Positions 33,294 to 42,580 of a stretch of DNA of 64,000 bases are shown piece after piece. Position 1 is the first letter of the stretch; the number at the start of each line of letters is the position of its first letter. Origin of the DNA: Pseudanabaena minima (GTDB lineage Bacteria > Cyanobacteriota > Cyanobacteriia > Pseudanabaenales > Pseudanabaenaceae). The DNA is taken from contig NZ_CP159508.1 of NCBI RefSeq assembly GCF_051131155.1, positions 5,022,001 through 5,086,000 of the forward strand, given 5' to 3'. The notes under the pieces are model-generated. The model had not been told where the DNA came from. It did no database searches and saw nothing but the letters and a program-made list of their open reading frames with translations. A program made the position numbers and the translations under genes.

Positions 33294-33974
33294 CTACAGA
33301 GCAAAAATTTGGCTGCCAATGCGAATGATCGAAGCACCTGCTTTGATAGCGATCGCATAGTCGGCGGACATACCCATTGATAGTTCTTGGATATTTGCCC
33401 AGCCTAGCGATCGCATTTTTATTGCTAGTTCAGCAACATTGCTAAAAACGTCATAGGCTTGAGACTCATCTAAGCCAAAGGGCAGAATTGACATTAGTCC
33501 AACGATATTAAGATTTTGTAATTTTGCTAATTTGGGTAAATCTGCTAAAAGTTCTGATTCTGACCACCCTGACTTATTGGGGTCTTCGGCTAGTTTGACC
33601 TGTAATAACAACTTAGGCGATTTTCCAAGTTCAGATATGAGGTGATCGCATTGTTCGGCGAGACTCAGACGATCAATCGAATGAATCCAATCAAATTGGC
33701 TGATGGCTTGTTTGGCTTTGTTACTTTGCAAAGATCCGATCATGTGCCATGTGATATCAGTTAAATCTGCTAACTCTGTTTGCTTGATTTTTGCCTCCTG
33801 TACACGCGATTCGGCAAAGTCACGCACACCTGCATTGTAAGCCGCGCGGATTGCCTCTGTCGTCGTGTATTTGCTGACAGCAACTAGTTTTACCTGCGGT
33901 GGAAGATTGACCCGAATTTGATTTAGGCGATTGGCGATCTTTGGGGCGATCGCTTCAGAATTAACTTCAGACAT
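33294..33974 (-). CDS. pipY: PLP homeostasis protein (YggS/PipY family)
   Basis: A protein of 226 aa with a single-domain alanine-racemase-like TIM barrel. The PLP lysine is in LVAVSKYTTTEAI. Other family motifs are FAESRVQEAK, WHMIGSLQSNKAKQ and LSMGMSADYAIAIKAGASIIRIGSQIF. These proteins buffer free pyridoxal phosphate in the cytoplasm. In cyanobacteria the gene is usually linked to pipX, which is not seen here. The symbol pipY follows that cyanobacterial usage. Confidence 0.93.
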   Translation of the reverse strand: MSEVNSEAIAPKIANRLNQIRVNLPPQVKLVAVSKYTTTEAIRAAYNAGVRDFAESRVQEAKIKQTELADLTDITWHMIGSLQSNKAKQAISQFDWIHSIDRLSLAEQCDHLISELGKSPKLLLQVKLAEDPNKSGWSESELLADLPKLAKLQNLNIVGLMSILPFGLDESQAYDVFSNVAELAIKMRSLGWANIQELSMGMSADYAIAIKAGASIIRIGSQIFAL

Positions 33975-33998
33975 AACTTTGATGGTAATAAAAATCCA

Positions 33999-34050
33999 GA
34001 TCTAAAACCTCTAGCCCACGTGCAGCGTGGACTAGAAGTTTTAGGTTTTG
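33999..34050. repeat. imperfect hairpin with AAAACC base
   Basis: AAAACCTCTAGCCCACG pairs with a downstream stretch ending TAGGTTTT, with internal asymmetry. It resembles a degraded member of the hairpin class and lies between the divergent pipY and cyclase genes. Confidence 0.5.
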
Positions 34051-34117
34051 TCTACTTACTCATTAGAGCAAACCTCAGGCAATAAATGAGCAAATAAGCG
34101 CAGACTCGTACTTTTCC

Positions 34118-37100
34118 ATGAGGATCACTTTATTATGGGGATTGTCTAGCACTTTATATGCAGCTTTTTGTATGACTGCTCCTGCCAGTACAGATGCCAA
34201 ATCTCAACGCGATCGCCAGCTTTCTCTCAAGATATTGCTGATAGTTCCCTTTGTGACTCAAGTGATTGCGGCTGTAGGAATTACGGGATGGTTATCGGTA
34301 CAGAATGGACGGGAGGCAACTCAAGAACTAGCTCCTCAAATTGGACAGGAAGTAACCAATACGATTGAAGCTCATGTGCGAGGTTACTTTGATGCTCCTT
34401 TAGAAATTTTGCAAGCTCACGGGGCTATGGCAAAAGCGGGCTATTTGAATTTTGAGAATTTAAACAGTGTCGATAAATTATTTTGGCAACAGATGCGCCA
34501 AGCTCAAAGTTTATATTTTTTCTATGCTGCCAATCCTCAAGGGCAATTTCTCGGTGTGGAGAGGCGAGAAGGTAATGCTTTGGTGTTGCATCGATCTTCT
34601 TCGCCGAATTTAGCTGCTCCACTGCAAAAAATAATCTATCGCTTAGATAATGCTGGTAAAGCTCTTAACCAAATTGAAGTAAATATTTACGATCCTCGTG
34701 ATCGCCCTTGGTATAAGGGAGCAGTTAAGGCTCGTCAAACAGTCTGGAGTCCTATTTATCCATTTGTAGCACGTCCGATTTTAGGAATTACGGCTTCTTT
34801 GCCGATTTATAGTGAGTCTGGTAACTTGCGCGGAGTCATTGCGATCGACTTAACGCTCTCTCAAATAGGGGATTTTCTAAGACAGCTAAAAATTGCTAAA
34901 ACAGGGCAAGCATTTATTCTGGAACCATCAGGGGATATCGTTGCCACATCAACTTCGGAAGCGCCTTATATTTCCATAGATCAAAAACAACAGCGCATTC
35001 ATGCTAGTAAAAGCCAAAATTCATTATTACGTCTAGTCTTTCAAAATATTCAACAAAAATATCCTAACTCTTCTAGTATTCCTAATCATCAGCAACTACA
35101 AATGGAATGGGAAGGTGCAACTCAATACGTCCAGATTACGAGATTACGCAATGATCAGGGGCTGGACTGGCTGATGATTGTGGCAGTATCTGAAGAAGAC
35201 TTTCGCGATCGCATTAATATCAACACGCGCAATACGATTGTCTTATGTGCTTTAGCTCTAGTTTTTGCTAGCTTAACAGGCTTCTATACATCGAAATGGA
35301 TTGCCAAACCCGTAGAGAAGTTAATTGATGCTTCGCATTTGCTCGCAAATCTATCTGCCTCAGCTGATCTTGCCACTGGTCAACCCTATCACCCCATCGA
35401 AACTGCTAATGTGCGAGAGCTATCAATTCTGGCGGATTCTTTCAATCAAATGGCGCAACAGTTACAGATTTCTTTTATGGCGCTTGCTCAAAGTAAAGAG
35501 GAATTGGAAATCCGTGTAGAACAACGTACTGCTGATTTGAAAACCAGTGAAATCAAATATCGCACCCTTGTTGAGGCAGCCAATTGCATTATTTTGCGTA
35601 TTAATACAGTCGGTACTATCAAATTTATTAATGAATATGGTTTAACTTTCTTCGGCTTTCAGAAGGAAGATGAAATGGTGGGCAGAAATATTAGTGGCAC
35701 GATTGTGAAAGGTAGTGATGACACAACTATTTCTGATTTGCTCAGTTGGATGAAGGATCGTAATAATTCCCATCAGATATCGATGTTTCAAGAAAGTCAA
35801 AATATTCGTAGTGATGGAGAGCAGGTATGGATATCTTGGTCAAATCGTCCAATTTTAGATGATTCAGGAAAATTGGTAGAAATTCTCTCTATTGGGGTTG
35901 ATATTACGGAACGGAAGAGAATTGAGTCTACTCTTGAAGAGTTTGTGAGTTTGCAAAGAGCTACCTTTGAGTCGATCGCTGATGGTGTGGTTGCAGTGGA
36001 TCGGATGGGGCATGTCAATAGTTATAACCAGCGCTTTGTTGATATGTTTGGACTATCGTTAGAGGTTTTATCGATACCTGACTCTGACCTGAGATTAGAG
36101 TTTCTATCGGAAAAGATGCTCGATCCTCAAGACTTTATGAGGCGATCGCAGGAGTTTTATCGCCATCCTGAACGCGAAAGTTATGATTTGTTAGAGCTGA
36201 TTGATGGCAGAGTTTTGGAACGCTATTCCCGTCCTCAAAGACTTGGTAATCAGATCATCGGTAGGGTCTGGAGTTTTCAGGATATTACGGCTCGTGTGAG
36301 AGCTGAGCAAGCTCTTGAAGAACAAAAAACCTATTTGCGATTAATCATTGATAGCATTCCCCAACAAATTTTTTGGAAAGATACAAATCTGGTGTTTAGG
36401 GGATGTAATAAAAATTGGGCGATGTATGCTCAACTGGAGACTCCAGAAAGTGTGGTGGGTAAGACTGATTACGATCTGATTAGTAATCCAGACTTGGCAA
36501 ATATGTTTCGGAAACATGATCAGCAAATTATGGAATCGAATATTCCTGAAATGCATGTGATTCAGCGCAAACTCAATCCAGATAAGTCTGGAAAATCAAT
36601 ATGGCTAGATATTAGCAAGCTCCCAATTATTGATGCAGAGGGCAAAACGATCGGGATTTTGGGGGTGCTTGATGATATTACTGAACGTAAGATGGCGGAA
36701 GAAGCTCTCAATGCTGAGCAGGAGAAATCAGAAAAATTATTATTAAACATTTTGCCTAAGCCGATCGCCGATCGCCTAAAACAATTTCATGGTGTCATTG
36801 CGGATAGTTTTGAGTCTGTTACGGTTCTCTTTGCCGATCTGGTGAGCTTTACGCGAATGTCTTCTGAACTCTCGCCTCAGGATTTGGTGGATCTCCTCAA
36901 TCTCATTTTTTCGACGTTCGATACACTTTGTGAAGCCTACGGACTAGAGAAAATCAAGACCATCGGTGATGCTTATATGGTAGCGGGTGGTATTCCGATT
37001 CCTACGGAAAAACATGCGGAGGCGATTGCTTGTATGGCTTTAGATATGGTTGATAAAGTTGCTGAACTCCGTGATTTGACAGGTAGACCATTACAAATTC

Positions 37101-37348
37101 GGGTTGGTATCCATACGGGTGCGGTAATTGCAGGGGTGATCGGTACGCAAAAGTTTATTTACGATCTCTGGGGTGACACAGTGAATGTGGCAAGTCGGAT
37201 GGAGTCTCACAGTGAGGTTGGCAAAATTCAGGTGACTGCTGCCACCTATGAACTGCTCAAGCATAAATTTGATTTGGTCGAACGGGGGGCGATCGAGGTT
37301 AAGGGGAAAGGACTCATGCAAACCTATTGGCTTACCTCAAAATTATAG
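34118..37348 (+). CDS. membrane adenylate cyclase with Cache, HAMP and PAS domains
   Basis: A protein of up to 1076 aa; an ATG at 34172 is an alternative start. Order: transmembrane helix (ILLIVPFVTQVIAAVGITGWL), extracytoplasmic dCache sensor to about residue 370, second helix (TIVLCALALVFASLTGFY), HAMP, coiled coil, three PAS modules (about 485-880), and a class III cyclase domain from about 895. The metal-binding Asp is in FADLVSFTR. The purine-specifying residues are Lys947 (EKIKTIGDAYM) and Asp1016 (YDLWGDTVN), the adenylate rather than guanylate pair. It should make cAMP from ATP in response to an external ligand and PAS inputs. Cyanobacteria use cAMP for motility and stress. Confidence 0.92.
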   Translation: MRITLLWGLSSTLYAAFCMTAPASTDAKSQRDRQLSLKILLIVPFVTQVIAAVGITGWLSVQNGREATQELAPQIGQEVTNTIEAHVRGYFDAPLEILQAHGAMAKAGYLNFENLNSVDKLFWQQMRQAQSLYFFYAANPQGQFLGVERREGNALVLHRSSSPNLAAPLQKIIYRLDNAGKALNQIEVNIYDPRDRPWYKGAVKARQTVWSPIYPFVARPILGITASLPIYSESGNLRGVIAIDLTLSQIGDFLRQLKIAKTGQAFILEPSGDIVATSTSEAPYISIDQKQQRIHASKSQNSLLRLVFQNIQQKYPNSSSIPNHQQLQMEWEGATQYVQITRLRNDQGLDWLMIVAVSEEDFRDRININTRNTIVLCALALVFASLTGFYTSKWIAKPVEKLIDASHLLANLSASADLATGQPYHPIETANVRELSILADSFNQMAQQLQISFMALAQSKEELEIRVEQRTADLKTSEIKYRTLVEAANCIILRINTVGTIKFINEYGLTFFGFQKEDEMVGRNISGTIVKGSDDTTISDLLSWMKDRNNSHQISMFQESQNIRSDGEQVWISWSNRPILDDSGKLVEILSIGVDITERKRIESTLEEFVSLQRATFESIADGVVAVDRMGHVNSYNQRFVDMFGLSLEVLSIPDSDLRLEFLSEKMLDPQDFMRRSQEFYRHPERESYDLLELIDGRVLERYSRPQRLGNQIIGRVWSFQDITARVRAEQALEEQKTYLRLIIDSIPQQIFWKDTNLVFRGCNKNWAMYAQLETPESVVGKTDYDLISNPDLANMFRKHDQQIMESNIPEMHVIQRKLNPDKSGKSIWLDISKLPIIDAEGKTIGILGVLDDITERKMAEEALNAEQEKSEKLLLNILPKPIADRLKQFHGVIADSFESVTVLFADLVSFTRMSSELSPQDLVDLLNLIFSTFDTLCEAYGLEKIKTIGDAYMVAGGIPIPTEKHAEAIACMALDMVDKVAELRDLTGRPLQIRVGIHTGAVIAGVIGTQKFIYDLWGDTVNVASRMESHSEVGKIQVTAATYELLKHKFDLVERGAIEVKGKGLMQTYWLTSKL

Positions 37349-37428
37349 CCAAAAAAGTTTTGCTCAGGACATAAAGACCTGATAAATGAAGGTGGCGCTC
37401 TGCAACACCTTCATTACTAAGGACAAGA
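37345..37428. repeat. degraded TATAGC-family element
   Basis: It has TTATAGCC, then CTCAGGACATAAAGACC, and a broken palindrome AATGAAGGTGGCGC...ACACCTTCATT (37386-37414), then AAGGACA. It resembles the 55-bp palindrome elements but with decayed arms. Confidence 0.6.
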
Positions 37429-37483
37429 TGATGATCGCGGTAGATAAGCAAAATAATTCCGATGATGTCAAGGTAACTTCACT

Positions 37484-40400
37484 ATGAATTTAGATGAATT
37501 GGCTTTAGGGATGGTGCTTAGAGGGGTTTTGCCCGATCGCACGGTCACGATTGTTAGTATTTCGCGTTATGGCACTGAAGCCGTTGACATTACCTATAAG
37601 GACTCTTTGGGTGCATTAGGAAATGAGTTGCTCTATAGAGATCGTGAGTCTGAGCTAGAAATTGTTCAAGTCGGTCATCAGTGGAGCTTTGATGGCGATG
37701 GCGCTTTGCTAAGACTTGTTTCTGAAGCATACAGAATTCACTTAGCGCATCTGTTCGATCCTCTTCTGGCTGTGCATACATCTTTAGTAGAGCCGCTTCC
37801 CCATCAGATTACGGCGGTGTATGGCGAAATGCTCTCACGTCAGCCTTTGAGATTTTTACTTGCCGATGACCCTGGGGCGGGAAAGACAATCATGGCAGGA
37901 TTGCTGATTCGTGAGTTATTGATGCGTGGAGACTTACATCGTTGTTTGATTGTTTGCCCTGGGAGTTTAGCAACGCAGTGGCAGGATGAACTATTTACTA
38001 AGTTTCATCTCCCGTTCGAGATTCTCTCAAATGATCGCATTGCAACAGCAAGAACAGGAAACGCTCTAGCAGAGATGCCTCTGGTAATTGCGAGGCTTGA
38101 TAAGCTCAGTCGCAATGAGGATTTGCAGGCAAAACTAGCGCAGACTGACTGGGATTTAGTGGTCTGTGATGAAGCCCATAAGATGTCCGCATCTTTTTTT
38201 GGTGGAGAAGTTAAGGAAACTAAGCGATATAAATTAGGTAAGCAGTTATCACAAGTCGCTCGACATTTTTTGCTAATGACGGCAACGCCTCACAATGGTC
38301 GAGAGGAAGATTTTCAATTATTTATGGCGCTACTGGATGGCGATCGCTTTGAGGGAAAATTTCGTGAGGGAGTCCATGCCAGTGATGTCTCTGATCTGAT
38401 GCGTCGCTTTGTTAAAGAAGATATGCTCAAATTTGATGGTAAGCCCCTATTCCCAGAGCGACGCGCTTATACCGTGAGTTATCAACTATCGGCATTAGAA
38501 GAAAGTCTTTATCGTCAGGTGACTGATTATGTGCGGGATGAATTTAATCGTGTTGATGCTTTGGAAAATGAAGGGCGAAAGGGTACGGTTGGTTTTGCGC
38601 TGGCAATTTTGCAGCGTCGTTTAGCATCTTCACCAGAGGCAATTTATCAGTCGATTAAGCGGAGACGGGAGCGACTCCAAAAGCGTTTGCAAGAAGAAGA
38701 ACTGCGAAGGCAATATCCGTCAATAGTTCTCTCTAAGTTAGATGCTGTAGATCGTGATATCGATCCAGATGACTTGGAAAATGACATGGAGGACTTTGCG
38801 GCGGATGAACGGGAGATGACCGAAGAGGAGTTAGTCGATCTGGCTTCGGCATCGCGGACGATCGCCGAGTTGCAGGCAGAAATAGCCAAACTTAAAGAAC
38901 TGGAAGAACTAGCGGCTAGAGTGCGGCGCAGTGGGACAGATCGCAAGTGGGAAGAATTATCGGGTTTGTTGCAGGACTGTACTGAAATGTTTGATGCTGG
39001 TGGCTATCGCCGCAAGTTGGTGATCTTTACCGAGCATCGCGATACGCTCAACTATCTTGTCGATCGCGTTAGTACCTTACTCGGTCGCACCGATGCTGTG
39101 GTCACTATTCACGGAGCGATCGGTCGAGAGGAGCGCAAAAAAGCGGAACAGGCATTTAAACAAGATGTGGCTGTCCAAGTGTTGATCGCCACGGATGCGG
39201 CGGGAGAGGGGATTAATTTACAAAGGGCGCATCTCATGGTGAATTATGACTTGCCTTGGAATCCTAATCGTCTAGAGCAGCGCTTCGGACGTATTCATCG
39301 GATTGGACAGACAGAGGTTTGCCATTTGTGGAATTTGGTGGCGGCGGAAACCCGTGAAGGTAGTGTTTATGCGACTTTGCTCAAAAAAATTGAAGCGGAA
39401 CAGGAAGCCTTGGGCGGTAAGGTGTTTGATGTATTAGGAAAAGCGATCGCAGGTGCAGAGCTGCGAGATTTAATGATTCAGGCTATTCGGTATGGCGATC
39501 GCCCTGACATTCGGGAAAAGCTCAATCAGGCAGTGGTCGATAAGCTCGATCAGCAAAGACTGCGTGACCTGTTAGAAGAGAGAGCCTTAGCCCATGATTC
39601 GATGGATGCTTCTAGGTTGCAGCGTATCCGTGAAGATATGGAACGAATGGAAGCCCGTAAACTTCAGCCGCACTTTATAGCGGAGTTCTTCCTGAGAGCT
39701 TTTACGGATTTAGGCGGCAGCATTCGTCAGCGTGAACCCCTTCGCTATGAAATTACCCACGTACCTGCGAGTATTCGTAACCGTAGTCAGCAAGTGGGGT
39801 TGGGTGAACCTGTGGGCAGAAGTTATGAGCGTATTTGTTTTGCTAAGGATTTAATTAATGTGTCTGGGAAACCCATAGCTACTTTTGTTTGTCCTGGGCA
39901 TCCTTTACTTAATAGTGTTATTTCTTTGTTGATGGAGCAGAATCGTGATTTGCTCAAACAGGGGGCAGTATTAGTAGATGAAACTAGTACGAACCAGAAT
40001 CCGCGTGTGCTGGTTTACCTAGAGCATTCAATTCAGGATGCGCGAACAAATGCTGATGGGAGTAGGCGCGTAGTCTCTCGGCGTATGCACTATGTGGAGA
40101 TTGATGCTGAAGGACATACTCAAGATGCAGGATATGCTCCTTATTTGGATTATCGACCCTTGCGAGAGGATGAGCAATCGCAGATGCCGACACTTTTGGC
40201 TCAATATACGTTCTCTCAAGAAATTGAATCGAAGGCGATTGGCTATGCGATCGCCCATTTAGTACCACAGCATTTTGCCGAAATTCGCGATCGCCGTGAG
40301 AAGTTGATCGACAAAACGATCGCTGCGGTAAAAGAACGACTAGCTAAAGAAATCAGCCATTGGGATCGACGGGCAAATGAGTTGAGCGCCCAAGAATTGG

Positions 40401-41032
40401 CTGGCAAACCCAATGCGAAGCTCAACTCCGCAAGGGCAAGACAGAGGGCAGACGATCTAGAAGCGCGAATGAAAAAACGGTTAGACGAACTTGCTCAAGA
40501 GCGACAACTAACACGCTTACCGCCAATTGTGGTGGGCAGTGCCTTAATTATTCCTGCGTCAGTGTTTACGCCGCCAAGCATTGTCGAGAATTTGGAGAAG
40601 GAAGATCTGAGCGATCGCCTCAATGTTTCTAACCATGTTTCTAACTATGAAGCGCGTCGCCGCGTGGAGTTAAGGGCAATGGCGGCAGTGATGGCACAGG
40701 AAGTACAGCTCGGTTTTAAACCTGTCGATGTCAGCGATCGCCGTTGTGGCTATGATATTGAGTCCTATGTGGGGGATGGACGCTTGCGATTGCTTGAGGT
40801 TAAGGGCAGGGTTGAGGGGGCAGATACGGTGACAGTGACTAAAAATGAGATTTTAGTTGCATTGAATAAGCCAGAGAGTTACTTGTTAGCGATGGTCAAA
40901 GTGCCACAAGATGAGGATGCTCTCTGTGCTGTGCGTTATGTTCAGCAGCCATTTCAAAGAGAGCCAGATTTTGGGTCGATTAGCGTAAACTATAGTTGGC
41001 AAGAGCTATGGGCAAAGGGTCAGGAATTCTAG
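37484..41032 (+). CDS. SNF2-type helicase with C-terminal DUF3883 (defence island)
   Basis: A protein of 1182 aa. Superfamily 2 motifs: Walker A DDPGAGKT at 128-135, DEAH at 229-232, LLMTATPHNG, then in the second lobe ATDAAGEGINLQRA and NRLEQRFGRIHRIGQ, which are SNF2/Swi2-like. A charged region follows the first lobe. Residues about 1085-1150 match DUF3883 (GYDIESYVGDGRLRLLEVKGR), a nuclease-like fold with an E-V-K core common in defence proteins. Similar helicases occur in DISARM and in DUF1156/DUF499 loci. It is the first gene of the island on the + strand. Translocation on DNA is expected from the family; its role here is inferred from neighbours. Confidence 0.88.
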   Translation: MNLDELALGMVLRGVLPDRTVTIVSISRYGTEAVDITYKDSLGALGNELLYRDRESELEIVQVGHQWSFDGDGALLRLVSEAYRIHLAHLFDPLLAVHTSLVEPLPHQITAVYGEMLSRQPLRFLLADDPGAGKTIMAGLLIRELLMRGDLHRCLIVCPGSLATQWQDELFTKFHLPFEILSNDRIATARTGNALAEMPLVIARLDKLSRNEDLQAKLAQTDWDLVVCDEAHKMSASFFGGEVKETKRYKLGKQLSQVARHFLLMTATPHNGREEDFQLFMALLDGDRFEGKFREGVHASDVSDLMRRFVKEDMLKFDGKPLFPERRAYTVSYQLSALEESLYRQVTDYVRDEFNRVDALENEGRKGTVGFALAILQRRLASSPEAIYQSIKRRRERLQKRLQEEELRRQYPSIVLSKLDAVDRDIDPDDLENDMEDFAADEREMTEEELVDLASASRTIAELQAEIAKLKELEELAARVRRSGTDRKWEELSGLLQDCTEMFDAGGYRRKLVIFTEHRDTLNYLVDRVSTLLGRTDAVVTIHGAIGREERKKAEQAFKQDVAVQVLIATDAAGEGINLQRAHLMVNYDLPWNPNRLEQRFGRIHRIGQTEVCHLWNLVAAETREGSVYATLLKKIEAEQEALGGKVFDVLGKAIAGAELRDLMIQAIRYGDRPDIREKLNQAVVDKLDQQRLRDLLEERALAHDSMDASRLQRIREDMERMEARKLQPHFIAEFFLRAFTDLGGSIRQREPLRYEITHVPASIRNRSQQVGLGEPVGRSYERICFAKDLINVSGKPIATFVCPGHPLLNSVISLLMEQNRDLLKQGAVLVDETSTNQNPRVLVYLEHSIQDARTNADGSRRVVSRRMHYVEIDAEGHTQDAGYAPYLDYRPLREDEQSQMPTLLAQYTFSQEIESKAIGYAIAHLVPQHFAEIRDRREKLIDKTIAAVKERLAKEISHWDRRANELSAQELAGKPNAKLNSARARQRADDLEARMKKRLDELAQERQLTRLPPIVVGSALIIPASVFTPPSIVENLEKEDLSDRLNVSNHVSNYEARRRVELRAMAAVMAQEVQLGFKPVDVSDRRCGYDIESYVGDGRLRLLEVKGRVEGADTVTVTKNEILVALNKPESYLLAMVKVPQDEDALCAVRYVQQPFQREPDFGSISVNYSWQELWAKGQEF

Positions 41033-41066
41033 ATTTGGTAAGACTGATCGCATAGGAGTTAACAGG

Positions 41067-41714
41067 ATGGCAACATTAGTACGGATTGCTCAGATTGAGA
41101 CTTTGCAGGGTCAAACTACGGTTTTGCATGATATTGATTGGCAGCAATTTGAGGCGATTCTAGAAGATTTGGGAGAAAAACGCGCATCGCGGATTGCTTA
41201 TTTTGATGGTGTATTGGAGATTCAGATGCCTTTGCCTGAGCATGAAGCGGATAAGGAATTGATTGGCGACTTGATTAAGATGCTATTTGCCTATCTCTTA
41301 ATGGATTACGAGTGCTATGGTTCGACGACTTTTAAGAAGCAAAGTATGCCTGCGGGGATTGAGCCAGACAACTGCTTTTATGTGCAGAATCATCATTTGA
41401 TGATTGGCAAGACGCGCTTAGATTTGGCGGTTGATCCACCACCAGATTTGGCGATCGAGGTGGATCTGACTTCTCGGACTGCGAGATCTGCTTATGTGGC
41501 TTTGGGTGTGCCTGAAATATGGCAGTATGCCGATCGCCAGTTAAGAATTTTTCGATTGCAAGATGGGGACTATGTTGAGTCGCTGGATAGTGCGATTTTC
41601 CCGCAATGCCAAGTTACAACAGCGATTAATCGTTGTTTAGAAATTTGTCGCACAAAAGGAAGAGGGGCAGCATTGCGAGAACTTCAGGCATGGATGGGGC
41701 AAAATCTAAAGTAA
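41067..41714 (+). CDS. Uma2-family (DUF820) putative nuclease 1
   Basis: A protein of 215 aa with the PD-(D/E)XK-like fold of the Uma2 family, abundant in cyanobacteria. Conserved points: RIAYFDGVLEIQMPLPEHE, CYGSTTFKKQ, GIEPDNCFYV, and the core DPPPDLAIEVD. It begins 35 bp after the helicase stop with GGAG upstream, so it may be cotranscribed. Nuclease activity is suggested by fold. Its place inside a methyltransferase/helicase island may be chance, since these genes are scattered widely. Confidence 0.85.
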   Translation: MATLVRIAQIETLQGQTTVLHDIDWQQFEAILEDLGEKRASRIAYFDGVLEIQMPLPEHEADKELIGDLIKMLFAYLLMDYECYGSTTFKKQSMPAGIEPDNCFYVQNHHLMIGKTRLDLAVDPPPDLAIEVDLTSRTARSAYVALGVPEIWQYADRQLRIFRLQDGDYVESLDSAIFPQCQVTTAINRCLEICRTKGRGAALRELQAWMGQNLK

Positions 41715-41776
41715 TTATTGCTCTACTAAGTTGATGTCTTTTTGGGCTTGTTTTGAAAATAAAATTGTGTAAGCCA

Positions 41777-42013
41777 TTATCCAAACACTTGCTGCATGGT
41801 TAAAGCTTCGCCTTTTCGATATTCTTGTCGTGCTGACTCAACTTGATCTAAGAGGTCAGGAACTTGCAGGAGAGCGTTTGTTTCGATTAATGAATCATCG
41901 TCACTTTGATTGTTGAGATTAAATGCCAAAAATTCAACAAAGGCTAATGCTTGCTTTTGCTGCTCGATGGGGAGTTGCTGCACGGTGTTGACTACTTTTT
42001 CTAAGATGGTCAT
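41777..42013 (-). CDS. DUF2281-like small protein
   Basis: A protein of 78 aa beginning MTILEKVVNTVQQLPIEQQKQ, the pattern of DUF2281-type proteins often found as antitoxin-like partners in cyanobacteria, with a charged helical tail. No toxin gene is directly attached. It is antisense to its neighbours and lies between the first Uma2 gene and the methyltransferase remnant. Confidence 0.65.
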   Translation of the reverse strand: MTILEKVVNTVQQLPIEQQKQALAFVEFLAFNLNNQSDDDSLIETNALLQVPDLLDQVESARQEYRKGEALTMQQVFG

Positions 42014-42062
42014 AGATTTAAGCTTTTATTCTCTTGTTGTCTAGTCTAGATCATAGTCATAT

Positions 42063-42095
42063 CAAAACCAGAATAGGGTGAGGCGGCGCAAAGTG
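42063..42095. repeat. half of a triloop palindrome
   Basis: One 26-base arm from AAAACCAG to GGCGGCGC followed by AAAG; the second arm is lost. This is the same arm length as in the intact 55-bp copies. It lies about 100 bp upstream of the methyltransferase remnant. Confidence 0.6.
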
Positions 42096-42198
42096 CTGTA
42101 TGTTGTGAAATTTGTGAGATAATGCCAAAAATCGCAAGCAATCTTGCATTTACATCGATGAGTTCTGCTAAGAACTGGTTACAGAAAAATTAATCGTC

Positions 42199-42561
42199 AT
42201 GACTTACAAAAAGAAACTCATCGAGGTTTCATTACGACTAGAGGCGATTAATAAAGAATCGGCGCGGGAGAAGTCAATTCGGCATGGGCATCCTAGCACT
42301 TTGCATTTGTGGTGGGCGCGGCGACCTTTGGCAGCTTGTCGGGCGGTGTTGTTTGCTTCGTTGGTAGATGATCCTTCGAGTTTACCTGATGAGTTTCCGA
42401 CTGAGGATGAGCAGAATATTGAGCGATTAAGGTTATTTGGGATTATTGAGCGTTTGGTGAAGTGGGAGAATATCAATAATCAGGATGTTTTGAATGAAGC
42501 AAGGGCAGAAATTCTCAAAAGTACTGATAAGAATTTATTGCCTGTATATAATTTTATGTAA
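42199..42561 (+). pseudogene. DUF1156 (COG1743) DNA methyltransferase, N-terminal remnant
   Basis: The 120 residues begin KKLIEVSLRLEAINKESARE and RHGHPSTLHLWWARRPLAACRAVLFASLVDDPS, the hallmark N-terminus of DUF1156 adenine-specific DNA methylases. The match ends at KSTDKNLLPV, exactly where family members continue with the SAM-binding motif DPFAGGG. Four other residues and a stop follow. The catalytic core is missing and an AT-rich HNH gene occupies the place. A short C-terminal piece persists at 43393-43563. Intact homologues are about 900-1000 aa and pair with DUF499 ATPases in suspected phage-defence loci. Confidence 0.85.
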
Positions 42562-42580
42562 TCTAAATGATGATAAAAGA

